From Vibrio sagamiensis NBRC 104589 (GTDB taxonomy: Bacteria > Pseudomonadota > Gammaproteobacteria > Enterobacterales > Vibrionaceae): a stretch of DNA of 64,000 bases. Shown here piece by piece: positions 30,758-43,033 of the stretch. A program made the translations under genes and the position numbers. Where the stretch lies: positions 62,001 to 126,000 of the forward strand of contig NZ_BJXJ01000002.1 of the NCBI RefSeq assembly GCF_007990935.1, in the 5' to 3' direction. Positions within the stretch are counted from its first letter, which is position 1; each line of letters starts with the position of its first letter. The notes below the pieces were generated by a model. The model did no database searches. It saw only the letters and a program-made list of their open reading frames with translations, and had not been told where the DNA came from.

Positions 30758-30786
30758 AAAAAAAAAGCCCGTTCAGCTGAACGGGC
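30758..30786 (-). terminator. Rho-independent terminator of carAB
   Basis: A perfect 20-bp palindrome with GCCCGTTCAG as its half-site (30767-30786) is followed on the minus strand by nine T residues, 50 nt after the carB stop. Confidence 0.9.
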
Positions 30787-30836
30787 AACGAGGTTGTCTA
30801 TAAGCCCTACTTTACAGGCTTACTGATTTTTATCTA

Positions 30837-33800
30837 TTACGCTTCTAAGCTCGCTTTCACTTTTGCGTGTAGCTCTTGAACCGACGTTACTGTGTTCTTC
30901 GCGTCTGCTGTGTGTGCCATACAAGTTGCGAATGCAGCGTTTAACGTTGTCGTGTAGTTCACTTTCTCAGCCAGTGCACCGCGACGTAGAACTTTTGAGT
31001 CCTCAATCGCTTGACGGCCAGCTGCAGTGTTCACGATGTAGGTGTACTCGTTGTTCTTGATACGGTCAAGAATATGAGGACGGCCTTCGTGTACCTTGTT
31101 TACTAGACGTGGGTTGATGCCCGCTTCGCCAAGAATCACAGCTGTACCGTGTGTTGCGTCTAGCTGGTAGCCAAGCTTAGATAGCTTAGATGCTAGGTCT
31201 ACAACTCGCTCTTTATCGCCTTCGCGAACAGAAAGAAGTGCACGGCCGCCTTCTGGGTAGATGTTGCCACAACCCAATTCCGCTTTAGAGTAAGCTTCTG
31301 CGAACGTTGCGCCAACACCCATAACCTCACCAGTAGAGCGCATTTCTGGGCCTAACAGTGGGTCAACACCTGGGAACTTGTTGAATGGAAGTACCACTTC
31401 CTTCACTGAGTAGTACGGTGGGATGATTTCTTTCGTAAAGCCTTGAGACTCTAGAGATTGACCCGCCATAACACGTGCTGCAATCTTAGCAATTGGTGCG
31501 CCAGTTGCTTTAGATACGAACGGTACCGTACGTGCTGCTCGAGGGTTAACCTCGATTAGGTACACTTGGTTATTCTTAACCGCAAACTGCGTATTCATCA
31601 GACCACGAACACCCAACTCGAACGCCAGCTTTTCAACTTGCTCGCGCATTACGTCTTGGATTTCTTGGCTTAGCGTGTAAGCAGGAAGGGAACATGCTGA
31701 GTCACCTGAGTGAACACCCGCTTGTTCGATGTGCTCCATGATACCGCCGATAACTACGCGCTCACCGTCACAGATAGCATCGATATCCACTTCAACTGCG
31801 TCGTCTAGGAAGCTATCAAGAAGAACTGGAGATTCGTTCGATACGCTTACTGCTTCGTTGAAGTAGCGACGTAAATCTTGCTCATCGTATACGATTTCCA
31901 TCGCACGACCACCAAGTACGTAAGAAGGACGTACAACCAATGGGTAACCGATTTCACGAGATTTCTCTACCGCTTGTTCCATTGTTGTTACTGTCGCGTT
32001 CTCAGGCTGTAGCAGACCTAGACGGTCAACAGCAACTTGGAAACGCTCACGGTCTTCCGCACGGTCGATTGCGTCAGGGCTAGTACCGATGATTGGCACA
32101 CCAGCCGCTTCTAATGCGCGAGCCAGTTTAAGTGGCGTTTGACCACCGTACTGAACGATAACGCCTTTTGGCTTCTCAACGCGAGCGATTGCTAGGACAT
32201 CTTCCAGTGTGACAGGTTCGAAGTACAGACGGTCAGATGTGTCGTAATCTGTTGAAACTGTCTCAGGGTTACAGTTAACCATGATAGTCTCAAAGCCATC
32301 TTCACGTAGAGCTAGTGATGCGTGTACACAACAGTAGTCAAATTCGATACCTTGGCCGATACGGTTTGGACCGCCGCCTAGAATCATGATCTTGTCTTTG
32401 TTTGTTGGGTTTGCTTCACACTCGTCATCGTAAGATGAGTACATGTAAGCCGTATCTGAAGAGAACTCAGCCGCACACGTATCAACGCGCTTGTACACAG
32501 GGTGGATATCGTATTGGTCACGTAGACGACGGATTTCGCTTTCTGCTACACCTAGAATCTTAGATAGGCGCGCATCAGCAAAACCTTTACGCTTCAGTTT
32601 GTTAAGCTCTTCTTTGTTCAGACCAGCAAAGCCTTTCGCTTTAAGTTCTTGCTCAAGCTTAACGATGTCTTCGATTTGAACCAGGAACCAACGGTCGATT
32701 TGCGTTAGGTTGAATACGCCATCTACAGACATACCCGCACGGAATGCATCCGCGATGTACCAAATACGCTCTGCGCCAGCTTCTTTTAGTTCGTGACGAA
32801 TTGTTGTTAGTGCGTCTGGCGCATCTAGGTCAACCATTTCGTCAAAGCCTGTCGCGCCAACTTCTAGGCCGCGAAGTGCTTTTTGTAGAGACTCTTGTTG
32901 GTTACGGCCGATAGCCATAACTTCACCAACAGACTTCATTTGCGTCGTTAGACGGTCATTAGCACCTGCGAATTTCTCGAAGTTAAAACGAGGAATCTTA
33001 GTGACTACGTAGTCGATGGTTGGTTCGAATGATGCTGGAGTTGCGCCGCCAGTGATGTCATTCATTAGCTCGTCTAGCGTGAAGCCAACTGCCAGTTTCG
33101 CTGCAATCTTAGCGATTGGGAAACCTGTCGCTTTAGATGCTAGTGCAGAAGAACGAGATACACGTGGGTTCATCTCGATGATAACCATACGGCCATCTTT
33201 CGGGTTGATACCAAACTGTACGTTAGAACCACCAGTTTCAACACCAATCTCACGCAGTACTGCTAGAGAAGCGTTACGCATCAGTTGGTATTCTTTGTCT
33301 GTTAGCGTCTGTGCTGGTGCAACTGTGATTGAGTCACCCGTGTGGATACCCATTGGGTCAAAGTTTTCAATCGCACATACGATAATACAGTTGTCCGCTT
33401 TGTCACGAACCACTTCCATCTCGTACTCTTTCCAACCGATCAGAGATTCGTCGATTAGAAGCTCGTTGGTTGGAGACAGGTCCAGACCACGACGACAAAT
33501 TTCTTCAAATTCTTCTTTGTTGTAAGCGATACCACCGCCAGTACCACCCATAGTGAATGATGGACGGATGATACATGGGAAACCAACCATATCTAGAACG
33601 CCGTAAGCTTCTTCCATGGTTTTAGCCGTATCAGCGCGTGGACACTCAAGGCCGATAGACTTCATCGCTTTATCGAAACGAGAACGGTCTTCCGCTTTGT
33701 CGATTGCGTCAGCCGTTGCACCAATCATCTCTACACCGAACTCTTCAAGAACACCGTGTTTCTCTAGGTCTAGTGCACAGTTAAGTGCTGTTTGGCCACC

Positions 33801-34070
33801 CATTGTAGGTAGAACTGCATCTGGCTTCTCTTTCGCAATAATGTTGCGAACAACTTCCCATTGGATAGGCTCGATGTAAGTTGCATCAGCCATATCAGGG
33901 TCAGTCATGATGGTCGCTGGGTTCGAGTTTACAAGAATAACTCGGTAACCTTCTTCGCGAAGCGCTTTACAAGCTTGAGCACCAGAGTAATCGAACTCAC
34001 ATGCTTGGCCGATAACGATCGGGCCAGCACCTAGAATTAGAATACTTTTAATGTCAGTACGTTTTGGCAT
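30837..34070 (-). CDS. carB: Carbamoyl-phosphate synthase large subunit
   Basis: Makes carbamoyl phosphate for arginine and pyrimidines from bicarbonate, ATP and the ammonia delivered by CarA. The 1077 residues have two homologous ATP-grasp halves ([20 protein letters not shown] at the start, [20 protein letters not shown] at about 560), then the C-terminal allosteric MGS domain (about 940-1077) that binds UMP, IMP and ornithine in the E. coli enzyme. It lies 16 bp after carA. A strong terminator follows. Confidence 0.98.
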   Translation of the reverse strand: MPKRTDIKSILILGAGPIVIGQACEFDYSGAQACKALREEGYRVILVNSNPATIMTDPDMADATYIEPIQWEVVRNIIAKEKPDAVLPTMGGQTALNCALDLEKHGVLEEFGVEMIGATADAIDKAEDRSRFDKAMKSIGLECPRADTAKTMEEAYGVLDMVGFPCIIRPSFTMGGTGGGIAYNKEEFEEICRRGLDLSPTNELLIDESLIGWKEYEMEVVRDKADNCIIVCAIENFDPMGIHTGDSITVAPAQTLTDKEYQLMRNASLAVLREIGVETGGSNVQFGINPKDGRMVIIEMNPRVSRSSALASKATGFPIAKIAAKLAVGFTLDELMNDITGGATPASFEPTIDYVVTKIPRFNFEKFAGANDRLTTQMKSVGEVMAIGRNQQESLQKALRGLEVGATGFDEMVDLDAPDALTTIRHELKEAGAERIWYIADAFRAGMSVDGVFNLTQIDRWFLVQIEDIVKLEQELKAKGFAGLNKEELNKLKRKGFADARLSKILGVAESEIRRLRDQYDIHPVYKRVDTCAAEFSSDTAYMYSSYDDECEANPTNKDKIMILGGGPNRIGQGIEFDYCCVHASLALREDGFETIMVNCNPETVSTDYDTSDRLYFEPVTLEDVLAIARVEKPKGVIVQYGGQTPLKLARALEAAGVPIIGTSPDAIDRAEDRERFQVAVDRLGLLQPENATVTTMEQAVEKSREIGYPLVVRPSYVLGGRAMEIVYDEQDLRRYFNEAVSVSNESPVLLDSFLDDAVEVDIDAICDGERVVIGGIMEHIEQAGVHSGDSACSLPAYTLSQEIQDVMREQVEKLAFELGVRGLMNTQFAVKNNQVYLIEVNPRAARTVPFVSKATGAPIAKIAARVMAGQSLESQGFTKEIIPPYYSVKEVVLPFNKFPGVDPLLGPEMRSTGEVMGVGATFAEAYSKAELGCGNIYPEGGRALLSVREGDKERVVDLASKLSKLGYQLDATHGTAVILGEAGINPRLVNKVHEGRPHILDRIKNNEYTYIVNTAAGRQAIEDSKVLRRGALAEKVNYTTTLNAAFATCMAHTADAKNTVTSVQELHAKVKASLEA

Positions 34071-34086
34071 TGTCTACTACTCCGAA

Positions 34087-35226
34087 TTAGGCTGTGTGCT
34101 TTTTAATTAGTTCAATGAAGTGGTCGAATAACGGCGCTGCGTCTTCTGGTCCTGGGCTTGCTTCTGGGTGACCTTGGAAACTAAAGGCTGGCTTGTCAGT
34201 GCGGTGAATACCTTGCAAAGAGCCATCAAATAGCGACACATGAGTAGCACGTAGGTTTTCTGGTAATGTTGCTTCCTCTGCTGCAAAACCGTGGTTTTGC
34301 GAGGTAATCATCACAACATTACGCTCCAAGTCTTTTACTGGATGGTTGGCACCATGATGACCAAATTTCATCTTGACCGTTTTTGCACCAGATGCCAGCG
34401 CAAGAATTTGGTGACCAAGACATATGCCAAAGATAGGAATATTCTTTTCTAGGAAAACTTTGGTCGCTTCAATCGCGTAAGTACATGGTTCTGGGTCGCC
34501 AGGGCCATTTGAAAGGAATACACCGTCTGGGTTTAGAGCAAGCACTTCTTCAGCAGATGTTTCAGCAGGAACAACGGTTAGGCGGCATCCTCGGTCAACC
34601 AACATTCGTAAGATGTTTCGCTTGGCACCGAAGTCGTAGGCCACAACGTGATAAGGCAGTTCGCTGTCATCTTGCGCTTCTGGAAGCCCACCTTCAAGCG
34701 TCCACGAACCTTGTTTCCATTGATACGCTTCTTTTGTTGTAACTTCTTTCGCAAGATCCATTCCTTTTAAGCCTGGGAATTCTTTAGCCTTCGCAAGTGC
34801 CAAAGCTTCATCTAAATTGTTGCCCGCTACAAGACAGCCATTTTGAGCACCTTTTTCACGCAAAATACGAGTGAGTTTGCGTGTATCAATGTCAGCGATG
34901 CCGACAATGTTTTGCGCTTTTAGGTAATTGGATAAGGATTGTTCATTTCGGAAGTTAGAAGCGATAAGAGGAAGATCGCGAATCACAAGGCCTTGTGCAT
35001 GGATAGAAGAGGATTCTTCATCTTCGGAGTTGGTTCCGGTATTGCCAATATGAGGATAAGTAAGAGTAACAATTTGTTGAGAATAGGAAGGATCAGTGAA
35101 AATTTCTTGATAGCCGGTCATCGAAGTATTAAAAACAACTTCACCAACGGAAATACCCTCTGCGCCAATGGACACTCCGCGAAACACCGTCCCATCTTCT
35201 AGGACCAACAGTGCTAGTTTACCCAA
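34087..35226 (-). CDS. carA: Carbamoyl-phosphate synthase small subunit (glutaminase)
   Basis: Hydrolyses glutamine and channels ammonia to CarB. The 379 residues have the CarA N-domain ([13 protein letters not shown]) and a class I amidotransferase with nucleophile Cys in [10 protein letters not shown] and the catalytic His-Glu near [11 protein letters not shown]. The start is TTG at 35226, five nt after a strong TGGAGG; no nearby ATG fits. E. coli carA also starts with UUG, so the rare start looks conserved. A near-consensus promoter is 106 nt upstream. Confidence 0.97.
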   Translation of the reverse strand: MGKLALLVLEDGTVFRGVSIGAEGISVGEVVFNTSMTGYQEIFTDPSYSQQIVTLTYPHIGNTGTNSEDEESSSIHAQGLVIRDLPLIASNFRNEQSLSNYLKAQNIVGIADIDTRKLTRILREKGAQNGCLVAGNNLDEALALAKAKEFPGLKGMDLAKEVTTKEAYQWKQGSWTLEGGLPEAQDDSELPYHVVAYDFGAKRNILRMLVDRGCRLTVVPAETSAEEVLALNPDGVFLSNGPGDPEPCTYAIEATKVFLEKNIPIFGICLGHQILALASGAKTVKMKFGHHGANHPVKDLERNVVMITSQNHGFAAEEATLPENLRATHVSLFDGSLQGIHRTDKPAFSFQGHPEASPGPEDAAPLFDHFIELIKKHTA

Positions 35227-35331
35227 GACAACCTCCAGAATAAAAAATCAAAAATAAGACATATATTTGCAAACCTGCCTAACTTTACCTTGATAAATTA
35301 CATTAACAGGTATTTTTGACAAATTAGCGGC

Positions 35332-35360
35332 ATTCTAAATTCACACATCGAAACTGTCAA
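35332..35360 (-). promoter_or_regulatory. Sigma-70 promoter of carAB
   Basis: On the minus strand TTGACA (35360-35355) is exactly 17 nt from TAGAAT (35337-35332), a consensus -35 with a 5/6 -10. The expected transcript start is about 35325, giving a leader of about 100 nt before the UUG. TGAATTTAGAATG overlapping the -10 resembles a degenerate ARG box, which would fit arginine control. Confidence 0.75.
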
Positions 35361-35670
35361 TAACAACCAGAAAATAAATTGCAACTTTCTAGGGCGAGAG
35401 CGAATCTAAATACAAAAACCGCCAAAACAACAAACTTAACCAACCTAAAACACTTTAAAAGTCGTTAGTTTTTGTATTTTACAAATCAAATACACTTTTA
35501 AAAGCTCTAAAATACTCAACCAAAGAAGCAAACGATAACAAAACAAAGATAACTTTATTTTTTAACGACTACAGTAAAAAAAACAAATGAAACCCCTAAA
35601 ACATAATAAAAAATTCAACTAAAAAACTCATCGATATTTGATGTAATATCAAATACCTTTATTCAAGTCG
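35361..35670. other. AT-rich region upstream of carAB with an 8-bp-arm palindrome
   Basis: About 310 bp of very AT-rich DNA with many A tracts and no reading frame that I would support. TATTTGAT-gtaat-ATCAAATA (35635-35655) is a perfect inverted repeat with a 5-nt spacer; it resembles an FNR site but the spacer is one base too long. In E. coli the region upstream of carAB binds IHF, PepA and other regulators over a few hundred bp, and this stretch could play the same part. Confidence 0.4.
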
Positions 35671-35691
35671 AAAAAAACCGGCTAACGCCGG
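35671..35691 (-). terminator. Terminator of dapB
   Basis: Short stem CCGGC/GCCGG with the loop GTTA, followed by seven T on the minus strand, 16 nt after the dapB stop. Confidence 0.75.
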
Positions 35692-35706
35692 CGAATATTT
35701 ATGTAA

Positions 35707-36534
<828 letters not shown>

Positions 36535-36627
36535 CTAGACAACGAGAAAGATGCCCGTTCTCTTATTTCGCTAAATATTTTTAAACTAACAATATCCCGT
36601 GACAACCTCAAGGCTGTTGATTTTAAT

Positions 36628-37026
36628 TCAAGAAAACTCTTTAACAACACGTTCTAGAATAGGCATATTTGCCTCTGGAAAGTCATAGTTTATCAGCGCA
36701 TTAATATCGACCCATTGCCCTTGCTGGCCTTCGCGTCCATAAGGTTGGTTATCAAATTGAGACACTAGCATAAAGTCAAATTTTAAAGATTTATCTGGAT
36801 AATCATATTGTAAATGTTCAAATAACATTTGCTCTGTTACCGTGATACCGATTTCTTCTTCAAGTTCACGGATCATCGCTTGCTGTATATTTTCACCCTT
36901 TTCGACCTTGCCACCAGGAAACTCCCAAAAGCCACCTTTGTGTTTATCGTTCGGACGTTTAGTAATAAAAACCTGTGATTTATCTTGGTTTAAAATGATC
37001 GCTGCAACAATATGAATTCTTTTCAT
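36628..37026 (-). CDS. mutT: 8-oxo-dGTP diphosphatase MutT
   Basis: Nudix hydrolase that removes oxidised dGTP from the nucleotide pool. The 132 residues carry the complete Nudix box GGKVEKGENIQQAMIREL followed by EEEIG (about 38-60), with the N-terminal VAAIILN strand typical of MutT. It lies just downstream of secA, the same order as in E. coli, but a terminator separates them, so it probably has its own promoter or depends on readthrough. Confidence 0.93.
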   Translation of the reverse strand: MKRIHIVAAIILNQDKSQVFITKRPNDKHKGGFWEFPGGKVEKGENIQQAMIRELEEEIGITVTEQMLFEHLQYDYPDKSLKFDFMLVSQFDNQPYGREGQQGQWVDINALINYDFPEANMPILERVVKEFS

Positions 37027-37052
37027 CGAAATATTCCTAATACTATTGATAC

Positions 37053-37079
37053 AAAAAGAGCCGCCTAAGCGACTCTTTT
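37053..37079 (-). terminator. Terminator of secA
   Basis: On the minus strand AGAGTCGC/GCGGCTCT (one GU pair) with the loop TTAG is followed by five T, 20 nt after the secA stop and ahead of mutT. Confidence 0.8.
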
Positions 37080-37098
37080 AATAATGGGTTCGAAGAGA

Positions 37099-39825
37099 TT
37101 AATCGATCTTACCGTGGCATTGTTTATATTTTTTGCCGCTGCCACATGGACAAGGCTCATTACGGCCAACTTTACGCTCATCACGAACCATAGGTTGGTT
37201 AGTACCTTGTTCAGCCTCATCAGATGCTAGTTGGCTTTGCGCATTAGCATGTTGAGCATGTGCATGACGCGCCGCTTCTTCAGCTTGTACACGACGTTGT
37301 TCTTCCATGCGTTCAACTTCTTCCTGCTGCTGTACTCGAACACGAGACAAAACCGTAATAACGTCTGACTTCAGGGCTTCCAGCAGCTCTTCAAATAGCT
37401 CAAAAGACTCACGTTTATACTCTTGTTTCGGGTTCTTTTGAGCATAACCTCGAAGGTGAATGCCTTGACGCAAATGATCCATTGCGGATAAGTGTTCCTT
37501 CCAAAGCGTGTCTAAAGTTTGAAGCATTACTGACTTCTCAAAGTTACGCAGTACTTGTGCACCAACCACATCTTCTTTCGCTTTATAAGCATCTACAGCG
37601 AGATTGAAGATTTTTTCACGTAAAGCTTCTTCATAAAGCTTATCATCCACTTCCAACCATTGCTTGATTGGAGCATCCAGATCAAAGTCCGCTTTCAGGC
37701 GTTCTTGTAATCCTTCTGTATCCCACATATCTTCTAATGACTGTGGCGGGATATATTCGTTAATAACAGCTGAGATAACATCTTCACGATTGTGCTCAAT
37801 CATTTCACTGATGTCATCAGTACTCATAAGTTCATCACGAAGTTCGTAAACAACTTTACGTTGATCGTTAGCAACATCATCGTACTCAAGTAGCTGCTTG
37901 CGAATATCAAAGTTGCGACCTTCTACTTTACGCTGAGCTTTTTCAATTGAGCGGGAAAGCATCTTAGATTCGATTGCTTCACCTTCTTCCATACCACTTT
38001 GAATAATGCTCGCCATACGATCAGATGTGAAGATACGCAGGAGTGAATCCTCCATCGATAAATAAAAGCGAGAAGACCCGGCATCACCTTGACGGCCAGA
38101 GCGACCACGTAACTGGTTATCAATACGGCGAGATTCGTGACGCTCCGTACCAATGATGTGGAGACCACCAGCTTCAAGTACTTGATCGTGTAACTGCTTC
38201 CATTCTGCTTTGATCGCATCAATTTGTTCTGTGGTTGGGTCTTGTAAAGCTTCTACTTTTGCTTGCCAGCTACCACCTAAGACAATGTCAGTACCACGAC
38301 CGGCCATGTTGGTCGCAATCGTCACTGCACCTAACGTACCAGCTTCAGCTACAATTTCAGCTTCACGTTCATGGAACTTAGCGTTAAGCACGTTATGTTT
38401 AATTTTGGCTTTTGTTAGCGCATTAGAGAGTAATTCCGATTTTTCGATAGAAACCGTACCTACTAGAGAAGGTTGCCCCTTTTCCACACGTGCTTTAATA
38501 TCTTCAATGATCGCAGCAAACTTCTCTGCTTCAGTTCGATAAACCATATCCGGCATATCGTTACGTTGCATTGGCTTGTTGGTAGGAATAACAACGGTCT
38601 CAAGTCCATAAATGGATTGGAACTCAAAGGCTTCTGTATCTGCAGTGCCCGTCATACCAGAAAGTTTATGGTAGAGACGGAAATAGTTCTGGAAAGTAAT
38701 CGAAGCAAGTGTCTGGTTTTCGTTTTGAATCTTAACACCTTCTTTTGCTTCAACTGCTTGGTGTAAACCTTCAGACCAACGACGACCTGGCATAGTACGT
38801 CCAGTATGTTCATCAACGATCACAACTTCACCGTCTTCGTTAACGATGTAATCTACGTTGCGTTCGAACAACACGTGTGCACGAAGTGCTGCATTTACGT
38901 GATGCAGTAGGCTGATGTTCGTTGGAGAGTAAAGTGTGTCGCCTTCTTCCATCAGACCGTTTTTCACCATCAATTCTTCAACGAACTCTTGGCCCGTTTC
39001 TGTTAGGTGAACCTGTTTAGATTTCTCATCTACTGTGTAGTGACCATCACCACGGTATTCTTCAGAATCTTCCTTATCCTGAACTTTTAAGTTTGGGATT
39101 AGTAAATTAATGCGAGTATATAGATCAGAGCTATCTTCCGCAGGACCCGAAATAATCAGAGGTGTACGCGCTTCATCAATAAGGATAGAATCCACTTCAT
39201 CGACAACAGCAAAAAAGCGTTCACGCTGAACACGATCTTCGGTACGGAAAGCCATATTGTCACGAAGATAGTCAAAGCCAAATTCATTATTCGTTCCGTA
39301 AAGAATATCTGCTTGATAAGCTTCTCTTTTAGCTGGAGGTGCCATATTCGGCACGTTAATACCTACCGTCATACCTAAAAATTCAAATAAAGGACGGTTG
39401 GTTTCTGCGTCACGCTTGGCTAAGTAATCATTCACTGTCACAACGTGAACACCTTTCCCAGGAAGAGCGTTGAGATATGCTGGTAACGTCGCGGTTAGTG
39501 TTTTACCTTCACCTGTTCGCATTTCTGCGATTTGGCCTGCATTGAGGACCATACCTCCAATAAGCTGGACATCAAAATGGCGCATGCCATAAACACGCTT
39601 GGACGCTTCACGGACGGTAGCAAAGGCTTCTGGTAGAAGGCTATCAAGAGTTTCGCCTTTTTCTAGGCGATCGCGGAACTCTGCAGTTTTCGCTTTGAGT
39701 TCTTCGTCAGACAGTACTTCAAACGTTGGTTCGTAATTATTGATTTCTTTTACAATTTTTCTAAGGCGGCGCAGTGTTCGGTCGTTGCGACTGCCAATCA
39801 CTTTTGTCAGTAGCTTAGTTATCAT
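37099..39825 (-). CDS. secA: Protein translocase ATPase SecA
   Basis: Motor that pushes unfolded preproteins through SecYEG. The 908 residues have Walker A MRTGEGKT (about 102-109), the [13 protein letters not shown] helicase motif II, nucleotide-binding domain 2 with [10 protein letters not shown], the helical scaffold and the C-terminal zinc motif [13 protein letters not shown] that binds SecB. No secM-like gene lies upstream, in contrast to E. coli; the neighbour there is dciA, divergent. Confidence 0.98.
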   Translation of the reverse strand: MITKLLTKVIGSRNDRTLRRLRKIVKEINNYEPTFEVLSDEELKAKTAEFRDRLEKGETLDSLLPEAFATVREASKRVYGMRHFDVQLIGGMVLNAGQIAEMRTGEGKTLTATLPAYLNALPGKGVHVVTVNDYLAKRDAETNRPLFEFLGMTVGINVPNMAPPAKREAYQADILYGTNNEFGFDYLRDNMAFRTEDRVQRERFFAVVDEVDSILIDEARTPLIISGPAEDSSDLYTRINLLIPNLKVQDKEDSEEYRGDGHYTVDEKSKQVHLTETGQEFVEELMVKNGLMEEGDTLYSPTNISLLHHVNAALRAHVLFERNVDYIVNEDGEVVIVDEHTGRTMPGRRWSEGLHQAVEAKEGVKIQNENQTLASITFQNYFRLYHKLSGMTGTADTEAFEFQSIYGLETVVIPTNKPMQRNDMPDMVYRTEAEKFAAIIEDIKARVEKGQPSLVGTVSIEKSELLSNALTKAKIKHNVLNAKFHEREAEIVAEAGTLGAVTIATNMAGRGTDIVLGGSWQAKVEALQDPTTEQIDAIKAEWKQLHDQVLEAGGLHIIGTERHESRRIDNQLRGRSGRQGDAGSSRFYLSMEDSLLRIFTSDRMASIIQSGMEEGEAIESKMLSRSIEKAQRKVEGRNFDIRKQLLEYDDVANDQRKVVYELRDELMSTDDISEMIEHNREDVISAVINEYIPPQSLEDMWDTEGLQERLKADFDLDAPIKQWLEVDDKLYEEALREKIFNLAVDAYKAKEDVVGAQVLRNFEKSVMLQTLDTLWKEHLSAMDHLRQGIHLRGYAQKNPKQEYKRESFELFEELLEALKSDVITVLSRVRVQQQEEVERMEEQRRVQAEEAARHAHAQHANAQSQLASDEAEQGTNQPMVRDERKVGRNEPCPCGSGKKYKQCHGKID

Positions 39826-40259
39826 TTTTTTGGAATCTCTCTTTCATCAGACCGTTCCCGATCTACTCGTAATGCCTTCAGTCTCTACCAGTTTGTAACT
39901 AAGAATACTGAGATAATTAATTATCTTAGATATGGAGCTCAAACATACGTATTTCAAGGTCAAAATTTGAAACAATGTGGCTTAGTGTAAGGATTTTTTA
40001 CTCTGACGACCATAAATAGACGTATTTGTTTGAAGCACTCAGGAGTTTTTAGACAAATTGATAACTGAAGCACTATTATTACACAAGCTTGACAAGATAA
40101 AGTTAGTATTTTTTAAAAGATAGACTCCATTTATGTAAGTTTATTTCTTATTCACTAAAGCGTGCAAATAGCGCACATTCAACAAAAACAAAAATCTTAT
40201 CTATACCTAACCTTTAGCCTGCACTAGAATAGTAAGATACTACTTAACAATACTGGCCT
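39826..40259. other. Divergent control region between secA and dciA
   Basis: 434 bp with no supportable gene and no SecM-like arrest peptide. A 16-bp perfect palindrome, AGATAATTAATTATCT, lies at 39911-39926, about 85 bp before the secA ATG. It could be an operator or a structural element. Promoters for both genes must lie here, but I found none close to consensus. Confidence 0.5.
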
Positions 40260-40709
40260 ATGCGTGATCACCGTCCTACCTTGACCGACGCTCTTATAGC
40301 TGAATCTCAATTTAAACAGATTCAACAGCATGCTGAGGAGATTTTACAAATAAATCAAGTGCTAAAAACCATACTACCTAACGGAACAGCAGATCATTGC
40401 CGGGCAGCCAATATTCGCCATGGGCAGCTTTTGATTGATGTCTCCAGCGCTGCGATTAAAATGAAGATCAACTACGATCGACTTATGATCCTCAATAAAC
40501 TTCGAACGCAAGGTTATGCCAAACTAATTAGTATTGATGTTAGAATTAACCCTTCTTTATATCGAAACGATGATGCTAAGCCAAAGCCAAAACGTCCACC
40601 TCTTAGCCAAGCAGCAGCAGACTCTTTGTTAATTATCGCCGATATGGCTCCACCTAAAATACAAGAACGATTAAAACGGCTGGCAGAAATGACAGAAAAA
40701 AACAACTAA
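40260..40709 (+). CDS. dciA: DciA-family protein (DUF721), replicative helicase loader
   Basis: 149 residues. The N-terminal KH-like DUF721 domain (about 20-105) contains ILQINQVLKTILP, IRHGQLLIDVSSAAIKMKINYDRLMILNKLR and ISIDVRINPSL. A basic, proline-rich linker and a short helical tail follow. DciA assists loading of DnaB in bacteria that lack DnaC/DnaI, and the Vibrio cholerae protein is the studied example. The position between secA and lpxC is typical for DUF721 in vibrios. It converges on lpxC through a bidirectional terminator. Confidence 0.9.
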   Translation: MRDHRPTLTDALIAESQFKQIQQHAEEILQINQVLKTILPNGTADHCRAANIRHGQLLIDVSSAAIKMKINYDRLMILNKLRTQGYAKLISIDVRINPSLYRNDDAKPKPKRPPLSQAAADSLLIIADMAPPKIQERLKRLAEMTEKNN

Positions 40710-40738
40710 AAAAGCCAAGCTGAATGCTTGGCTTTTTT
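40708..40738. terminator. Bidirectional terminator between dciA and lpxC
   Basis: Stem GCCAAGC/GCTTGGC with the loop TGAAT, flanked by six A on one side and six T on the other, so it works for both convergent genes. Confidence 0.92.
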
Positions 40739-40758
40739 AATAAAGCGAAGTTGGAAGA

Positions 40759-41676
40759 TTATGCAAGAACTATATTTGGGTCTGCAAAAGCAACTGGAGA
40801 GCTAACTTCTTCTTCAAACGTTGTCCATTCCCATGCTTCTTGATCTGCAAGAACAGCACGTAGGAGCTGATTGTTCAAACCATGGCCTGACTTATACGCA
40901 CGGAATTCACCAATAATAGCATGACCACACATGTAAAGATCGCCAATAGCATCTAGTATTTTGTGTGTCACAAACTCATTATCAAATCGCAGACCTTCTT
41001 CATTTAGTATGCGGTAGTCATCGAGAACAATTGCGTTATCAAAGCTTCCACCAAGAATCCTGTTTTGAGACTGTTGGTATTCTATGTCACGCATAAAGCC
41101 GAATGTACGCGCACGAGAAATCTCGCGAACAAACCCTTGAGAAGAGAAATCGAACATAAGGCGTTGCTCATCTGACTCGATCGCAGGGTGATTAAAATCA
41201 ATTTCAAAGTCGATACGAAATCCATTAAATGGAACAAATTCAGCCCATTTATCACCATCTTCAAAACGAACTGGCTTTTTGATACGAATGAATCGCTTAG
41301 GAACATTCTGAGTTTCAATGCCAGCTTGTTGTAGTAGGTAGACAAAAGGACTAGCGCTACCGTCCATAATTGGAATTTCCGGTGCATCGACTTCAACAAT
41401 GATGTTATCAATACCCATGCCCGCAAGGGCTGCGTTAAGATGTTCAACCGTTGAAATACGTATGCCTTCGTCGTTAACTAATGCAGTACACAGCATAGTG
41501 TCACGAACAGACGCTGGATCAGCAGGAAAATCTACAGGAGGGTTAACGTCTGTACGACGATAGACTATACCTGTATTTGCCGCAGCTGGGCGCAGAGTAA
41601 GCGTGACTTTACGACCAGAGTGAAGACCCACACCAGTTGTTTTCACTATTTCTTTCAGAGTACGTTGTCTGATCAT
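40759..41676 (-). CDS. lpxC: UDP-3-O-acyl-N-acetylglucosamine deacetylase
   Basis: First committed step of lipid A synthesis, a zinc enzyme. The 305 residues have [17 protein letters not shown] (zinc His in the N-terminal half), the two LpxC repeats (starting at [11 protein letters not shown] and at about 130) and [21 protein letters not shown], which supplies the other zinc ligands His and Asp. It lies at the end of the dcw cluster, 100 bp after ftsZ, and has a promoter of its own in that gap. Confidence 0.98.
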   Translation of the reverse strand: MIRQRTLKEIVKTTGVGLHSGRKVTLTLRPAAANTGIVYRRTDVNPPVDFPADPASVRDTMLCTALVNDEGIRISTVEHLNAALAGMGIDNIIVEVDAPEIPIMDGSASPFVYLLQQAGIETQNVPKRFIRIKKPVRFEDGDKWAEFVPFNGFRIDFEIDFNHPAIESDEQRLMFDFSSQGFVREISRARTFGFMRDIEYQQSQNRILGGSFDNAIVLDDYRILNEEGLRFDNEFVTHKILDAIGDLYMCGHAIIGEFRAYKSGHGLNNQLLRAVLADQEAWEWTTFEEEVSSPVAFADPNIVLA

Positions 41677-41706
41677 CTGCTTGCCTCTCTAACAATGGCT
41701 ATAAAA

Positions 41707-41732
41707 CACGGCCGCCTGTAACACCGACCGTG
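41707..41732 (-). terminator. Hairpin at the 5' side of lpxC, possible ftsZ terminator
   Basis: On the minus strand CACGG and CCGTG pair across 16 nt, followed by TTTT. It lies immediately downstream of the -10 of the lpxC promoter and 45 nt after the ftsZ stop, so it may end ftsZ transcripts in part, or sit at the start of the lpxC mRNA. Confidence 0.4.
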
Positions 41733-41733
41733 A

Positions 41734-41761
41734 ATGATACCATTATTTTGAGCTATGTCAA
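41734..41761 (-). promoter_or_regulatory. Sigma-70 promoter of lpxC
   Basis: On the minus strand a consensus TTGACA (41761-41756) is 16 nt from TATCAT (41739-41734, 5/6), about 58 nt before the lpxC start. It lets lpxC be expressed apart from the division genes. Confidence 0.7.
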
Positions 41762-41776
41762 ATAAATGGTCAAACA

Positions 41777-43003
41777 TCAATCAGCTTGACGACGTAGAAA
41801 TGCAGGAATATCTAAGTATCCATTTTCTTTTTCTTGCTTCGGGGCCGCTGAGCCTTGTGCCGAAGATGCATTACTATTATTCGCTTGCGGAGTTACCTGG
41901 GGCTTCTCTTGCATTGTATTTTGCTGCAAGACTTGTGCCGGTTTCTCTTCAACTTGTGGTGCTGCTGTTTGTTGTGACACTTGAGCCGTTTGCGGTGCTG
42001 CAGCTTTAGCTTTGCCACCCGCAACTAGTGTAATATCTGGTTTTTTCTCGTTACCAATACCTGTAGCAACGACAGTGACACGAATCTCGTCTGTCATATC
42101 TGGGTCAAGTGATGTTCCGATCACAACTGTTGCATTGTCAGATGCGAAAGCTTTCACGGTATTACCAACCGTCTCAAACTCATCAAGACGCATATCTAGA
42201 CCTGCAGTAATGTTAACAAGTACACCGCGAGCACCGGCAAGATCGATATCTTCAAGAAGAGGACTAGAAATTGCCATTTCTGCAGCTTCCTCAGCACGAT
42301 CTTCGCCTTTTGCGATTCCACTACCCATCATTGCATGACCCATTTCAGACATCACCGTTCGAACATCGGCAAAGTCGACATTAATCATACCAGGACGGGT
42401 AATCAATTCTGCGATTCCCTGCACAGCATTTTTCAAAACATCATTTGCACTCGCAAAAGCTTCGAGTAATGTGACACCACGGCCCAGGACTTTGAGTAGT
42501 TTTTCATTTGGAATCGTAATCAAAGAGTCAACGTGCTTAGATAGCTCATCAATTCCTTGTTCAGCAAATGCCAAACGCTTCTTACCTTCAAAGCTAAACG
42601 GTTTCGTAACGACCGCTACTGTTAGAATGCCTAGCTCTTTCGCAACTTCAGCGATAACAGGAGCTGCACCAGTACCAGTACCACCGCCCATACCTGCTGC
42701 GATAAATACCATATCGGCACCAGTTAGAGAATCTTTAAGTCTATCTCGATCTTCGAGAGCAGCTTCTCGACCAACTTGTGGGTTTGCTCCCGCACCAAGA
42801 CCCTTGGTGATATCACCACCAATCTGAATGACGTTCCCAACGCTTGTCTTGCGAAGTGCTTGTGCATCAGTATTTACACTAATGAATTCCACACCTTCAA
42901 TGGACTCACGTACCATGTGTTCAACAGCGTTACCACCGCCACCACCAACTCCAACGACTTTGATTACCGCATCGTCAGACATTTCCATCATCGGTTCAAA
43001 CAT
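41777..43003 (-). CDS. ftsZ: Cell division protein FtsZ
   Basis: Tubulin-like GTPase that forms the Z ring. The 408 residues have the GTP-binding [10 protein letters not shown] (about 17-26) and [11 protein letters not shown], the T7 loop NVDFADVR, a variable Gln/Ala/Pro-rich linker (about 320-390) and the conserved C-terminal tail [13 protein letters not shown] that binds FtsA and ZipA. It is 30 bp downstream of ftsA. Confidence 0.98.
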   Translation of the reverse strand: MFEPMMEMSDDAVIKVVGVGGGGGNAVEHMVRESIEGVEFISVNTDAQALRKTSVGNVIQIGGDITKGLGAGANPQVGREAALEDRDRLKDSLTGADMVFIAAGMGGGTGTGAAPVIAEVAKELGILTVAVVTKPFSFEGKKRLAFAEQGIDELSKHVDSLITIPNEKLLKVLGRGVTLLEAFASANDVLKNAVQGIAELITRPGMINVDFADVRTVMSEMGHAMMGSGIAKGEDRAEEAAEMAISSPLLEDIDLAGARGVLVNITAGLDMRLDEFETVGNTVKAFASDNATVVIGTSLDPDMTDEIRVTVVATGIGNEKKPDITLVAGGKAKAAAPQTAQVSQQTAAPQVEEKPAQVLQQNTMQEKPQVTPQANNSNASSAQGSAAPKQEKENGYLDIPAFLRRQAD

Positions 43004-43033
43004 GTGTTATCTCCGTTTACCCTGCAACTCAGG

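Noticed and set aside
32491..33879. Long plus-strand frames opposite carB
   Set aside because: They are shadows caused by the codon bias of the highly conserved carB gene.
41755..42009. 84-codon plus-strand frame with hydrophobic stretches opposite the ftsZ tail
   Set aside because: It is antisense to the ftsZ linker, where low-complexity codons create a long open frame; no start signals or homology.
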